Positions 7,472 through 15,481 of a DNA stretch of 64,000 nucleotides are shown here, in pieces (within the stretch, counting starts at the first letter, position 1; every line of letters begins with the position of its first letter). Origin of the DNA: Lysobacter sp. cf310 (GTDB taxonomy: Bacteria > Pseudomonadota > Gammaproteobacteria > Xanthomonadales > Xanthomonadaceae). The notes under the pieces were generated by a model, which searched no databases, was not told where the DNA came from, and saw nothing but the letters and a program-made list of their open reading frames with translations. Location: assembly GCF_900114355.1 (NCBI RefSeq), contig NZ_FOSS01000004.1, forward strand, positions 336,238 through 400,237, in the 5' to 3' direction. The translations under genes and the position numbers were made by a program.

Positions 7472-9133
7472 TCAAGGTTCGTGGGGCTGGTTCTGCTGCG
7501 CACCGAAGCGTTGTCCGAAGAAATCGCCCGCGTTCCAGGCCGGGCGCTGCGGCGCGTCGCCGATCAGCTGGCCCAGGCGCGCGTTGAGCCGCGCCAGGCG
7601 CGCGGCATCGGCGTAGTGGATAGGCTGACGCGTGTCGTCGCTGGGCTGGTGATAGCGCAGGCGCAGATACTCGCGTTGGGCCTTGCGCGGATCGTCGCCC
7701 AGGCCCGCGCCCTCGATGCCGCCGTTGAGGTAGACCGCGGGCACGCCGGCGCGGATGAAGGCGTACTGGTCGCTGCGCACGAACATGCTCAGCTCCGGCG
7801 CCGGGTCCGCCGACAGCTTCACGCCGGCGTCCTGCGCGGCCTGGCGCAGCAGCGGCGCCAGGCTGGAGTGCTCGATCCCGATCGGCACCGCGTCGCGCGT
7901 CGGCGCCAGCAGCAGCGGCATGTCCAGATTGAGATTGGCCACCAGCGGGCCGCTCACGGTCGGGTGTCGGACGAACCATTGCGCGCCGAGCAGGCCTTGT
8001 TCTTCGCCGGTGACCGCGACGAACAGCAGCGAGCGTCGCGGCGCGGCCGGGGCGACCGCCAGCTTGCGCGCGGCCTCCAGCATCACCGCCACGCCCAATG
8101 CGTTGTCGATCGCGCCGTTGTAGATCGCATCGCCGTCCACCGGCGGCCCCAGGCCGACGTGGTCGAGGTGGGCGCTGAACACCACGTGCTCGTCGGCCAC
8201 GGCGCGGTCGCCGCCGGGCAGGCGCGCGACCACGTTGCGCGATTCCAAGGGCGCGATGCGGTTGCGCGCGGCCAGCACGATGCGGCCGGGCAGCGCGTAG
8301 CCGCGCAGGCGGCCGGCGTCGGTGGCCTGGTAGAGCTCGGCCGCGGTATGGCCGCTGCCGGCCAGCAGCACGTCGGCCACCGCCGCGCTGACCCGCGCCA
8401 CCACCTGCAGCTGCGGCGTGCTGTCGATCGCGCGGCCGTCGGCGCCGCGCAGGCGCATGCCCGGTCGCTGCCAGTCCTCGGCCGAGCGCGCCCAGGGATA
8501 GGTCTGTTCGTCGCCGGTCGTCGCCACGAACACCGCGCCGACCGCGCCGCGCTCGGCCAGCGCGCGCAGCTTCTCGTCGGTGCTGGAATAGAACGCGCGC
8601 TGGTCGGGTGCGAAGCGCGCCGGCGCGCCGCCGAACAGCACGGCGATCTTGCCGCGCACGTCCAGGCCGGCGAAATCGTCCTGGCCCAGCTCCGGCGCGT
8701 GCACGGCCTGGGCCACGAACACCGCCGGCGCCTCCACCCGCGCCTGCGGGCGATCGAAGTTGAGCAGCGGCAGGAACTGGTCGCGAAAGCGCAGCGCGGT
8801 GGTCGCGCCGTTGCGTTCGATCACCAGTTCGTTGCCCTCGGGCAGGCGCTGCGCGCGCAGCAGCGGCACGCGCTGGGTGTAGCCGCCGCGGTCGCCGGCC
8901 GGGTGCAGGCCCATCGCGCGCAGGCGCTGGGCCACGTACAGGGCGGCCAGGTCGTGGCCGCGGCTGCCGGTCTCGCGCCCTTCGAGCAGATCGTCGGCGA
9001 GGTAGCGCACATCCGCCTCGATCCGGCGTGCGTCGGCCGCGGCCGACGCGTCGTAGCCCTCGTCGGAAGTTTGGGGCGCGCGCTGGCAGGCCGCCAGGGC
9101 GAGCAGGCACACGGCGGCGGCGGCAAAGCGCAT
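7472..9133 (-). CDS. M28 family metallopeptidase, lipoprotein
   Basis: Zinc aminopeptidase-like protein of 553 residues. The start MRFAAAAVCLLALAACQ gives a lipoprotein signal with lipobox LAAC, so it is probably anchored in the envelope; an upstream in-frame ATG at 9184 would spoil this signal. A PA-like insert (about 130-290) precedes the M28 catalytic domain. Zinc-binding and catalytic motifs are visible: FSAHLDHVG, GAIDNALGVA, TGEEQGLLGA, NLNLDMP and a late His in RYHQPSDD. The acidic pair after GEE and the HxDH set indicate an active enzyme. The substrate is unknown; relatives remove N-terminal residues from peptides. It stands alone. Confidence 0.93.
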   Translation of the reverse strand: MRFAAAAVCLLALAACQRAPQTSDEGYDASAAADARRIEADVRYLADDLLEGRETGSRGHDLAALYVAQRLRAMGLHPAGDRGGYTQRVPLLRAQRLPEGNELVIERNGATTALRFRDQFLPLLNFDRPQARVEAPAVFVAQAVHAPELGQDDFAGLDVRGKIAVLFGGAPARFAPDQRAFYSSTDEKLRALAERGAVGAVFVATTGDEQTYPWARSAEDWQRPGMRLRGADGRAIDSTPQLQVVARVSAAVADVLLAGSGHTAAELYQATDAGRLRGYALPGRIVLAARNRIAPLESRNVVARLPGGDRAVADEHVVFSAHLDHVGLGPPVDGDAIYNGAIDNALGVAVMLEAARKLAVAPAAPRRSLLFVAVTGEEQGLLGAQWFVRHPTVSGPLVANLNLDMPLLLAPTRDAVPIGIEHSSLAPLLRQAAQDAGVKLSADPAPELSMFVRSDQYAFIRAGVPAVYLNGGIEGAGLGDDPRKAQREYLRLRYHQPSDDTRQPIHYADAARLARLNARLGQLIGDAPQRPAWNAGDFFGQRFGAQQNQPHEP

Positions 9134-9184
9134 GCAGGGTTCCGGTCGCAAGGCAGTCGCGACGCTAGCATCGCGGGTGGGCAT

Positions 9185-9497
9185 CGGTGGCGGCCTGCGG
9201 AGGCCGCCGATGTGACGAAGAAGTGAAATCGACGCGCACGATCATAAGCGGACCGCGTCCGTGGCCGCTGACCGGCACGCAAAGTTCAGCCCCATCAAGC
9301 GCTTGCATTAGGCAGCGCGCGCCGCCGCCTTCGCCAATGGCTGAACCTCCGTTAAGACTTGGCGCCAGTCGCGCATACAACGTAGCGAACTAAAGCGCAT
9401 TACGTGTGCGCATTCTGCGCATCACAGCGAATCCTTAACGCGTAGGGGAAATCACCTACTTAACGTCCATCGCCACTCAGGCTTCCAGGGCGGCGAT
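9185..9497. promoter_or_regulatory. divergent promoter region with an 18-bp palindrome
   Basis: 313 bases without a gene separate the divergent M28 peptidase and PEA-transferase-like genes. It is more AT-rich than its surroundings towards 9340-9470. The clearest element is GTAGGGGAAATCACCTAC (9442-9459), an interrupted palindrome with GTAGG/CCTAC arms and an inner GA/TC pair, 38 bases before the ATG at 9498. Its form resembles operators of NarL/RcsB-type regulators, but the regulator is unknown. The rest shows no clear gene. Confidence 0.5.
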
Positions 9498-11240
9498 ATG
9501 AGACTCAGCGCAACGGCGACGGCGTCCGCTCGTGGACCGGGCTGGCCTGCCGCGCTCACGCGTTGGGCGACTCTGATCGCGGTCGCCGGCCTCAGCGCGG
9601 CGCTGATGCTCAGCGACGACTTCCTGCAGCAGCTCACCAGCCCGCACAACCTGGCGCGCCTGCAGTTGCCGTGGGTGCTGGGCTTGTTCTTCATGCACCT
9701 GTGCCTGTGGCTGGGCGGCCGCCGCTGGGCCGCCAACGCGCTGCTGAGCGTGTTCGCCCTGATGCAGCTGCTGCAGCTGTGCCACATCGCGGCGATGGGC
9801 CGACCGCTGACGCCGGTGGACCTGGCGATGATTCCGCGCGAGACCCCGGACATCGCCGAGGCCACGCTGGCGGGTGCGCGCGCGCACTGGCCGACCCTGC
9901 TGACCGGCGCCCTGCCCTATGCGCTGCTGTTCGCGCTCTACAACCTGGGCCTGCCGCGCCTGCCGCTGCCGCGCGCGCCGATCGCGCTGCTGGTGCTGGC
10001 CGTGGCCCTGGCGACCAAGCCGTACAAGGCCAGCCAGCGCGCGATGCCGCAGTACATGCCGGCGCCCGCGCGCAGCTCGCTGCACAACTCGATCAACAGC
10101 TTCAGCTTCTATGCCGTGAATCTGGTCGGCAAATCGGTGCAGTCCTACGATCTGCAGTACCAGCCGTATCGGGTCGCGCGCACGCCCGTCGCCGAGCAGG
10201 ACCTGCCGCAGAACGTGTGGCTGGTGATCTTCGATTCGACCCGCAGCGACCACTGGGGCCTGACCGGCTACGCGCGCGACACCACGCCGACGATGTCGCA
10301 GTGGGTACGCGACGGACAGGCGCGCTGGCACCACGGCATCGCCGGCGCCACCGCGACCTCGGCTTCGCTGGCGCTGCTGATCAATGGCGTGCGCGAGCCC
10401 GGCAACCTGGGCCAGCAGCGTTCCTACCAGACCAACCTGATGCGCTTGGCCAAGCGCGCCGGCTACCGCACCTACTGGCTGTCCACGCAGAGCGGCAACC
10501 TGCTCAACGAGCTCGACGTGGCCAGCATCGACGTGGTGCGCACGCGCGACACCGACACCAAGCGGGTGATCGAGGCGCGCGACGACGCGGTGCTGGAGAT
10601 GGCCAAGCGGATCACTCCGGGCACGCGCAACTTCGTGGTGATGATGTTGCGCTCGGCGCATCTGCCCTACGAGAAGAACTACGCCCAGCACGGCCAGCGT
10701 TACGCGCGCTGGCCGACCGCGGCGACCCTGCCGTTCGCGACCCGCCAACGCAACGCCTACGACAATTCGCTGCTCTACCAGGACGCGCTGACCGCCCAGC
10801 TGTACCGGCACTTCGAACGCCTGCCCGGCAAGGGGTTGTTCGTGGTCACCTCCGACCACGGCCAGATGCTGGGCGAGGGCGGCGTGTGGGGCCACAACGT
10901 GCTCACCCCGCAGGTCGCGCGGGTGCCGGTGCTGGTGCGCAGCCGCGGCCTGGTCGATCGGCTGCCGCCCGGCAACGGCGGCTGGATCAGCCACTACGGC
11001 CTCGGCCACGCCCTGATGGCGCAGCTGGGCTATCGCATCGACAACCCCAACGCCGAGCCCGGCGTCGACTATCTGCAAGGCTCCAATCTGTACACCGACA
11101 ACCCGTTCCGCGGGGTCGGCGTGCGCGACGGCCGGTTGGTGCTCGGCGGCCTGTCCAGCCTGGGCGAGCTCGATCGCAATCGCAGCGTCTACGCGCAGCT
11201 GCGTTCGAACGGATCGCCGGCGGTGCGCGCCAGCGAGTAG
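9498..11240 (+). CDS. phosphoethanolamine transferase-like membrane sulfatase
   Basis: Inner-membrane enzyme of 580 residues in the EptA/alkaline-phosphatase superfamily. Four to five N-terminal helices (about 22-175) are followed by a periplasmic sulfatase-fold domain (about 235-560). The active-site block IFDSTRSDHWGLTGYARDTT aligns with the ETARADH...GYxRDTTP motif of EptA enzymes. On that alignment D246 takes the metal-ligand position and S247 the nucleophile position, where Thr is usual. Metal-binding VTSDHGQMLGE and the late WGHNVLTPQ are also present. The family transfers phosphoethanolamine from phosphatidylethanolamine to lipid A or other glycans; the acceptor here is unknown. A polymyxin-resistance role is possible but not shown. 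It is preceded by an unusual palindrome. Confidence 0.82.
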   Translation: MRLSATATASARGPGWPAALTRWATLIAVAGLSAALMLSDDFLQQLTSPHNLARLQLPWVLGLFFMHLCLWLGGRRWAANALLSVFALMQLLQLCHIAAMGRPLTPVDLAMIPRETPDIAEATLAGARAHWPTLLTGALPYALLFALYNLGLPRLPLPRAPIALLVLAVALATKPYKASQRAMPQYMPAPARSSLHNSINSFSFYAVNLVGKSVQSYDLQYQPYRVARTPVAEQDLPQNVWLVIFDSTRSDHWGLTGYARDTTPTMSQWVRDGQARWHHGIAGATATSASLALLINGVREPGNLGQQRSYQTNLMRLAKRAGYRTYWLSTQSGNLLNELDVASIDVVRTRDTDTKRVIEARDDAVLEMAKRITPGTRNFVVMMLRSAHLPYEKNYAQHGQRYARWPTAATLPFATRQRNAYDNSLLYQDALTAQLYRHFERLPGKGLFVVTSDHGQMLGEGGVWGHNVLTPQVARVPVLVRSRGLVDRLPPGNGGWISHYGLGHALMAQLGYRIDNPNAEPGVDYLQGSNLYTDNPFRGVGVRDGRLVLGGLSSLGELDRNRSVYAQLRSNGSPAVRASE

Positions 11241-11250
11241 CCGGCGGCGC

Positions 11251-11823
11251 TCAGCGCAGCGCAGCGTTGCGGTCGCCGGGGTGCCTGCGTTCGAACTGGA
11301 TCTGCGCGCTGTCGACCGCGCGGATCTCGACGCCGAAGCTGACGATGTCCGACAGGGTGACGTTGTGGTGCTCGCGGATGCGCGCGGCGGTGAGGTGCGG
11401 CTTGTCGTGGGTGGTGTGGGCGTCGGCGGCCAGGGTCACCGGATAGCCGAGCGCGGCGGCGCGGCGGGTGGTGGTGTCGACGCAGAAATCGCTGGCGTAG
11501 CCGCCGATCACCAGGCGATCGACGTCCAGCGACTGCAGCAGGTCTTCCAGCGAGGTGCGCAGGAAGGCGTCGGGGGAGGTCTTGCCGACGATCAGATCGT
11601 CGTCGTGGACGTCGAGCTGGGCCTGGAACGCCCACCCCGGCGTACCCGGCTCCAGCAGGGTGCCGATGCGTTCGTGACGCACGAAGATCACCGGCGCGCC
11701 GGCGTCGCGCGCGCGCGCGATCAGCGCGTTCAGGCGCGCGATCACGGCGTCGGCGTCGTCCGGGCGCGGCTCGCCGTCGAACAGGCCGCTTTGCACGTCG
11801 ATCACCAGCAGGGCGCAGGTCAT
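11251..11823 (-). CDS. isochorismatase-family cysteine hydrolase
   Basis: Cytoplasmic hydrolase of 190 residues. The start MTCALLVIDVQSGLF is the first codon that fits the family; upstream codons overlap the neighbouring gene. The catalytic triad is visible as D9 (VIDVQ), K81 (VGKTSPDAF) and C114 (GGYASDFCVDTT), with the cis-peptide region at GGYAS. Family members hydrolyse amides such as nicotinamide or pyrazinamide, or vinyl ethers; the substrate here is not evident. It is 20 bases downstream of the small secreted-protein gene on the same strand and ends 10 bases from the convergent PEA-transferase-like gene. Confidence 0.9.
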   Translation of the reverse strand: MTCALLVIDVQSGLFDGEPRPDDADAVIARLNALIARARDAGAPVIFVRHERIGTLLEPGTPGWAFQAQLDVHDDDLIVGKTSPDAFLRTSLEDLLQSLDVDRLVIGGYASDFCVDTTTRRAAALGYPVTLAADAHTTHDKPHLTAARIREHHNVTLSDIVSFGVEIRAVDSAQIQFERRHPGDRNAALR

Positions 11824-11843
11824 GGCCGACTCGTTCGTGACAT

Positions 11844-12215
11844 TCAGGGCGAGCGCCAGGTGCCGCCCGCGCTTTCGCAGCTGCGCTGGGTGACGACCAG
11901 GGTCTGCGCGTTGCGGCCGTAGTAGTAGGTGCGGACCTTGCGCCCCATCGGGTTCTCGCAAATGCCCTGCGGGTAGGCCGGACAGGCGCCGCTGACGGTG
12001 GCGGTGGCGCTGCCGCCGACCGACTTGATCGAGGCGGCGTTGGATTCGCACTGCATCTTGTAGGCCCCGTCCGGGCTGGCCGCATCGACTTCGCTGCAGT
12101 CGGTGAACGACATGCCGGACAGCTGGCCCTGGATCAGGCAGGCGCCCTTGGCGGCGGCGAGCGGGCTGGCGAGCAGCAAGGCGCTCAACAGCAGGGCACG
12201 GGAAACGAGGCGCAT
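11844..12215 (-). CDS. small secreted six-cysteine protein
   Basis: Secreted or periplasmic protein of 123 residues. A Sec signal (MRLVSRALLLSALLLASPLA, cleavage likely after AAA) precedes a mature part with six cysteines (ACLIQ, TDCSE, MQCES, GACPA, GICEN, RSCES), enough for three disulfides. Motifs include PQGICENPMGRKV and YYYGRNAQTL. I do not recognise the family. It sits between the rhomboid gene and an isochorismatase-family gene on the same strand, so a short operon is possible. Function unknown. Confidence 0.7.
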   Translation of the reverse strand: MRLVSRALLLSALLLASPLAAAKGACLIQGQLSGMSFTDCSEVDAASPDGAYKMQCESNAASIKSVGGSATATVSGACPAYPQGICENPMGRKVRTYYYGRNAQTLVVTQRSCESAGGTWRSP

Positions 12216-12296
12216 CGGGCGGTTCCTTGTGGCCGGAAAGGCTGCGGTCGAAGCGCCACTCTAGCCTGCCGCCGAGACGGGGTTAAGTCGTGGCGT

Positions 12297-13061
12297 TCAC
12301 GGTTCGCGCCGCGGCGGAAAGCGCAGGACCACGCCCTGCTCCGGATCGGGACGGTTCCACAGCACCGGCACCTCGCGCGGGCTGGGCGGTTCCAGCTCGT
12401 CGTTGGCCGGCACCATGCTGTCCTCCTCGTCTTCCCAGCTGTAGCGCTTGCGCGGCGCCAGCGGATCGCTGCGGCGGAACAGGAAGGCCGCGATCACGCC
12501 GGCGACCGCGCCGCCCAGGTGGGCCTGCCAGGAGATGCCGGGCTCGCGCGGCAGGATGGTCAGCAGCATGCCGCCGTAGAACATGAAGGCGATCATGGCC
12601 GCCGCGATCGAGGGCCGGTCGCGGCGCAGCAGGCCCAGCACGAACACCAGGAACATCAGGCCGTGGGTGAGGCCGCTGGCGCCCAGGTGATGGCTGCCCG
12701 CGCTGCCCAGCAGCCAGGCGCCCAGGCCGGAACCCAGCCAGATCAGCGGCAGGGCGCGCAGGGTCGCGCGCGGGTAGACCCCGCCGGCCAGCAGGCCCAG
12801 CATCAGCAGCGAGATGGCGTTGGTGGCCAGGTGCTCGATCGAGCCGTGCAGCAAGGGCGCGGTCAGCAGGCCGAGCAGGCCCTCCAGCGACCAGGGCTGC
12901 ACCGACCAGGCGCCGACGTCGAACTGGCCCTGCGCGCTGTAGACCGCCGCCAGCACCAGCACGAAGGCCAGGCTGGCGTTGAGGGCGCGCACGAAACGGC
13001 CGCGGTCGGCCGCGCGCTGGGCCGGGGTGTCGGGCGGGGCATCGGGAGTGGGCAGGTGCAT
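12297..13061 (-). CDS. rhomboid family intramembrane serine protease
   Basis: Membrane protein of 254 residues, start MHLPTPDAPPDTP; the frame extends to 13370 antisense to rlmI but that part is not protein-like. Six hydrophobic segments span about 28-192. Catalytic Ser129 lies in HLGASGLTHG (GxSG) and the partner His181 in WQAHLGGAVAG. HGSIEHLATNAISLL carries the conserved HxxxN of helix 2. The C-terminal 55 residues are a charged, Pro-rich cytoplasmic tail (WEDEED, PPSPREVP). Rhomboids cleave transmembrane substrates; the substrate is unknown. It is divergent from rlmI. Confidence 0.92.
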   Translation of the reverse strand: MHLPTPDAPPDTPAQRAADRGRFVRALNASLAFVLVLAAVYSAQGQFDVGAWSVQPWSLEGLLGLLTAPLLHGSIEHLATNAISLLMLGLLAGGVYPRATLRALPLIWLGSGLGAWLLGSAGSHHLGASGLTHGLMFLVFVLGLLRRDRPSIAAAMIAFMFYGGMLLTILPREPGISWQAHLGGAVAGVIAAFLFRRSDPLAPRKRYSWEDEEDSMVPANDELEPPSPREVPVLWNRPDPEQGVVLRFPPRREP

Positions 13062-13187
13062 GTTTGCGAGATTGGCACCGCCGGGCGCGAATACAAGCCG
13101 GGCGAGGCGGGCCAGTTTGTCCCGCCGATGGGACACGGGCGCCGGCGCACGCCGCACGCAAATCCCCGGAGCCGCGCACAACCCGCG

Positions 13188-13193
13188 TAAAAT
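13188..13193 (+). promoter_or_regulatory. -10-like hexamer giving a leaderless rlmI transcript
   Basis: TAAAAT lies six bases before the rlmI ATG (13200). A -10 element here would start transcription at or next to the A of the start codon, and no Shine-Dalgarno sequence is present. The -35 region is not recognisable, so confidence is moderate. Confidence 0.4.
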
Positions 13194-13199
13194 GCGTGG

Positions 13200-14369
13200 A
13201 TGAACAACGATCTGCCTACCGTACGCCTCAAGAACGCCTGGAAATCCACCCATCCCTGGATCTTCCAGCGTCTGGTCGACAAGCCCGCCCAGCGCCCCAA
13301 ACCCGGCTCCATCGTCGACGTGGTCGGCGTCGACGGCGAATGGATCGGCCGCGGCTTCTACAACGGCCACTCGCGCATCGCCCTGCGCATGCTAGACAAC
13401 GACCCCGATGCGACCATCGACGCCGACTGGTTCGCGCGCAAGATCGCCGCCGCGGTCTCGCTGCGCCGCGACGTGCTGCGCCTGGACGAAGTCAGCGACG
13501 CCTGGCGCGTGGTCCACAGCGAAGGCGACGGCCTCAGCGGCCTGGTGGTCGATCGTTACGGCGATCTGCTGGTGGTCGAATACTTCAGCGCCGGCGCCTT
13601 CCGCTACCGCGAATGGATCTACGACGCCCTGCGTGCGCAGTTCCCGGGCTGCCGCTTCTACGCCTTCGCCGACGAGCACGTGCAGAAGCAGGAGAGCTTC
13701 GACTTCCGCGGCACCGAGGCGGTGCCGCCGGCCACGATCACCGAATACGGCATCCGCTTCCGCGCCGACCCGGCCGGCGCGCACAAGACCGGTTTCTTCG
13801 CCGACCAGCGCGAGAACCGCGAATGGCTGTCGCGCCAGGTCGCCGGCAAGCGCGTGCTCGACCTGTGCTGCAACACCGGCGGTTTCGGCGTCTACGCCAA
13901 GGCGCGGGGCGCCGAGGAAGTGATCGGCGTGGACATCGACGCCGACGTGATCAACATCGCCAAGGCCAACGCCAAGCTCAACAACGCCCACGTCAAGTTC
14001 GTCCAGGCCGACATCTTCCCTTACCTGCGCGACATGGGTAATGCGGGCGAGCGCTTCGACGTGGTGATCCTGGACCCGGCCAAGATGACCCGCGACCGCG
14101 AGCAGGTGATCCCGGCGCTGAAGAAGTACCTGGACATGAACAAGCTGGCCCTGGGCGTGGTCAAGCCCGGCGGCCTGTTCGCGACCTTCTCGTGCACCGG
14201 CCTGGTCAGCGAAGAGCAGTTCCTCGACATGATCCGCCGCGCTGCGTTCTACGCCGGCCGCACCGTGCAGGTGCTGAAAGTCTCCGGCGCCGGCGCCGAC
14301 CACCCCTGGCTGGCCCAGGTGCCCGAGTCGCGCTACCTCAAGGCGGTGTTCTGCCGCGTGCTGGACTGA
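13200..14369 (+). CDS. rlmI: 23S rRNA (cytosine) methyltransferase, RlmI family
   Basis: SAM-dependent RNA methyltransferase of 389 residues, the usual length of RlmI/YccW proteins, which make m5C1962 in 23S rRNA. An N-terminal PUA-type domain (about 5-75; LKNAWKSTHPWIFQRLV, GRGFYNGHS) precedes a middle β-domain and a C-terminal Rossmann methyltransferase domain. The SAM site is VLDLCCNTGGFGVYA, followed by VDIDADVINIAKANA. Downstream are ILDPAKMTRDRE (family usually DPPK) and the candidate catalytic cysteine in FATFSCTGLVS. The transcript may be leaderless (see the -10 element). Divergent from the rhomboid gene. Confidence 0.9.
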   Translation: MNNDLPTVRLKNAWKSTHPWIFQRLVDKPAQRPKPGSIVDVVGVDGEWIGRGFYNGHSRIALRMLDNDPDATIDADWFARKIAAAVSLRRDVLRLDEVSDAWRVVHSEGDGLSGLVVDRYGDLLVVEYFSAGAFRYREWIYDALRAQFPGCRFYAFADEHVQKQESFDFRGTEAVPPATITEYGIRFRADPAGAHKTGFFADQRENREWLSRQVAGKRVLDLCCNTGGFGVYAKARGAEEVIGVDIDADVINIAKANAKLNNAHVKFVQADIFPYLRDMGNAGERFDVVILDPAKMTRDREQVIPALKKYLDMNKLALGVVKPGGLFATFSCTGLVSEEQFLDMIRRAAFYAGRTVQVLKVSGAGADHPWLAQVPESRYLKAVFCRVLD

Positions 14370-14420
14370 CCCCCGCGTCGCGCCTGCTGCTATCTGCAGG
14401 CGTGGCGCAGCCCCCGCCTC

Positions 14421-14765
14421 CTGTGGGAGCGGCGTGAGCCGCGATCGAGAAACCCGCACGCCCACGACCACCCTCCCGCCCCTGTAGGAGCGGCGCAAGC
14501 CGCGACCGCGAAACCCGCACGCCGACGACTCGTTCCCGCCTTCGTAGGCGCAACGCAGCCCCCGCTTCCTGTGGGAGCGGCGTGAGCCGCGATCGCGAAA
14601 GCCGCACGTCGACGATCACTCGCCCGCCCCCTGTAGGAGCGGCGTGAGCCGCGACCGCGAAACCCGCACGCCGACGACTCGTTCCCGCCTTCGCAGGCGC
14701 AACGCAGCCCTCGCTTCCTGTGGGAGCGGCGTGAGCCGCGATCGCCCGCCGGCGTCGCTGCGATA
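14421..14765. repeat. 149-bp tandem array of GGAGCGGCGTGAGCCGCGA elements
   Basis: Forward-oriented half of a repeat-rich stretch. The unit CTGTGGGAGCGGCGTGAGCC starts at 14421, 14569 and 14718, and the variant CTGTAGGAGCGG at 14482 and 14631. This gives a composite period of 148-149 bp, with two complete units and a partial third. Each short element can form a hairpin through CGGC...GCCG. Spacers (CCGCACG, CCGACGACTCGTTCCCGCC) are repeated as well. The element type is typical of xanthomonad intergenic DNA. Apparent open frames here are low-complexity by-products. Confidence 0.9.
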
Positions 14766-14829
14766 TCCGCGCGAATCTGCACGCGGTGCACGCGCGATGG
14801 TGAGAGCCGCGGCCGCGCGCCTTGTCGCG

Positions 14830-15024
14830 ATCGCGGCTCACGCCGCTCCCACAGAAGGCACCGCAGGCATCGCGGCTCACGCCACTCCCACAGAAGGCAC
14901 CGCAGGCATCGCGGCTCACGCCGCTCCCACAGCAAGCACCGCAGGCATCGCAGCTCGCGCCGCTCCCACAGCAAGCACCACAGGCATCGCAGCTCACGCC
15001 GCTCCCACAGCAAGCGCCGCAGGC
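14830..15024. repeat. five 39-bp tandem repeats, inverted form of the same element
   Basis: Units start at 14830, 14869, 14908, 14947 and 14986, an exact 39-base period. Each begins ATCGCGGCTCACGCCGCTCC or a close variant and ends with CACCGCAGGC. The core is the reverse complement of the forward elements at 14421-14765, so the two halves face each other about 65 bases apart. The unit length is a multiple of three, so the array creates a 13-residue periodic frame on both strands that I do not regard as coding. Confidence 0.92.
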
Positions 15025-15040
15025 GCGAACGCCTGCGCCG

Positions 15041-15367
15041 CTAGGTCGCCAGCGCGTAACTCGCCACCGCCACCGCCACGCCCGCCACCGCCAACGACAC
15101 CAAACTCAAACGGCGCGCGTGGCGCAGCCGCTGCTCCAGCGTCATCGACGCTTCCTGCAGCGTGGCCAGGGTCTTCTGCATCTCCGCGGCCAGCACCTTG
15201 ATCGATTCGGCGTTCTGCGCGGCCACGTCCTGCAGCTCGGTGATCTGCACCGCGACCACATCGGAAACAGCGGCGTTGGTCTGCTGCGGCGCGCGCGTGA
15301 AATAGGGCCGCGCCAGGCGCAGGATTTCGGGGATCAGCGGGGCGGCGACGGTAAACCAGGCGGCCAT
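15041..15367 (-). CDS. small coiled-coil membrane-anchored protein
   Basis: Protein of 108 residues, MAAWFTVAAPLIPEILRLAR at the start. The middle (about 30-80; NAESIKVLAAEMQKTLATLQ) is heptad-like and predicted coiled coil. The C-terminus (LVSLAVAGVAVAVASYALAT) is one transmembrane helix ending at the last residue, so it is likely tail-anchored. The family is not recognised. It lies alone between the repeat array and the YcaC-like gene. Codon use matches neighbouring genes, which supports it being real. Confidence 0.7.
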   Translation of the reverse strand: MAAWFTVAAPLIPEILRLARPYFTRAPQQTNAAVSDVVAVQITELQDVAAQNAESIKVLAAEMQKTLATLQEASMTLEQRLRHARRLSLVSLAVAGVAVAVASYALAT

Positions 15368-15481
15368 GACAACTCCGGGCGGCGCGCGTGGACGGCGCCG
15401 CGATAGCTAAGGAAGCCGTCACTGTAACGCCGACGGCCGCAACGCCGTGTGGCGATGCGGCCGTCGAGCGCGCGCGGGCGC

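Noticed and set aside
14421-15024. CRISPR array
   Set aside because: The 39-bp units are head-to-tail with no unique spacers, the element is a known type of intergenic palindrome, and no cas genes are nearby.
14338-15406. Open frames with 13-residue periodic proteins across the repeat arrays (SRLTPLPQKAPQA-like and CGSG-like)
   Set aside because: They arise because the 39-bp unit is a multiple of three. Both strands stay open, no start signal or signal peptide is present, and the DNA repeats explain the pattern.
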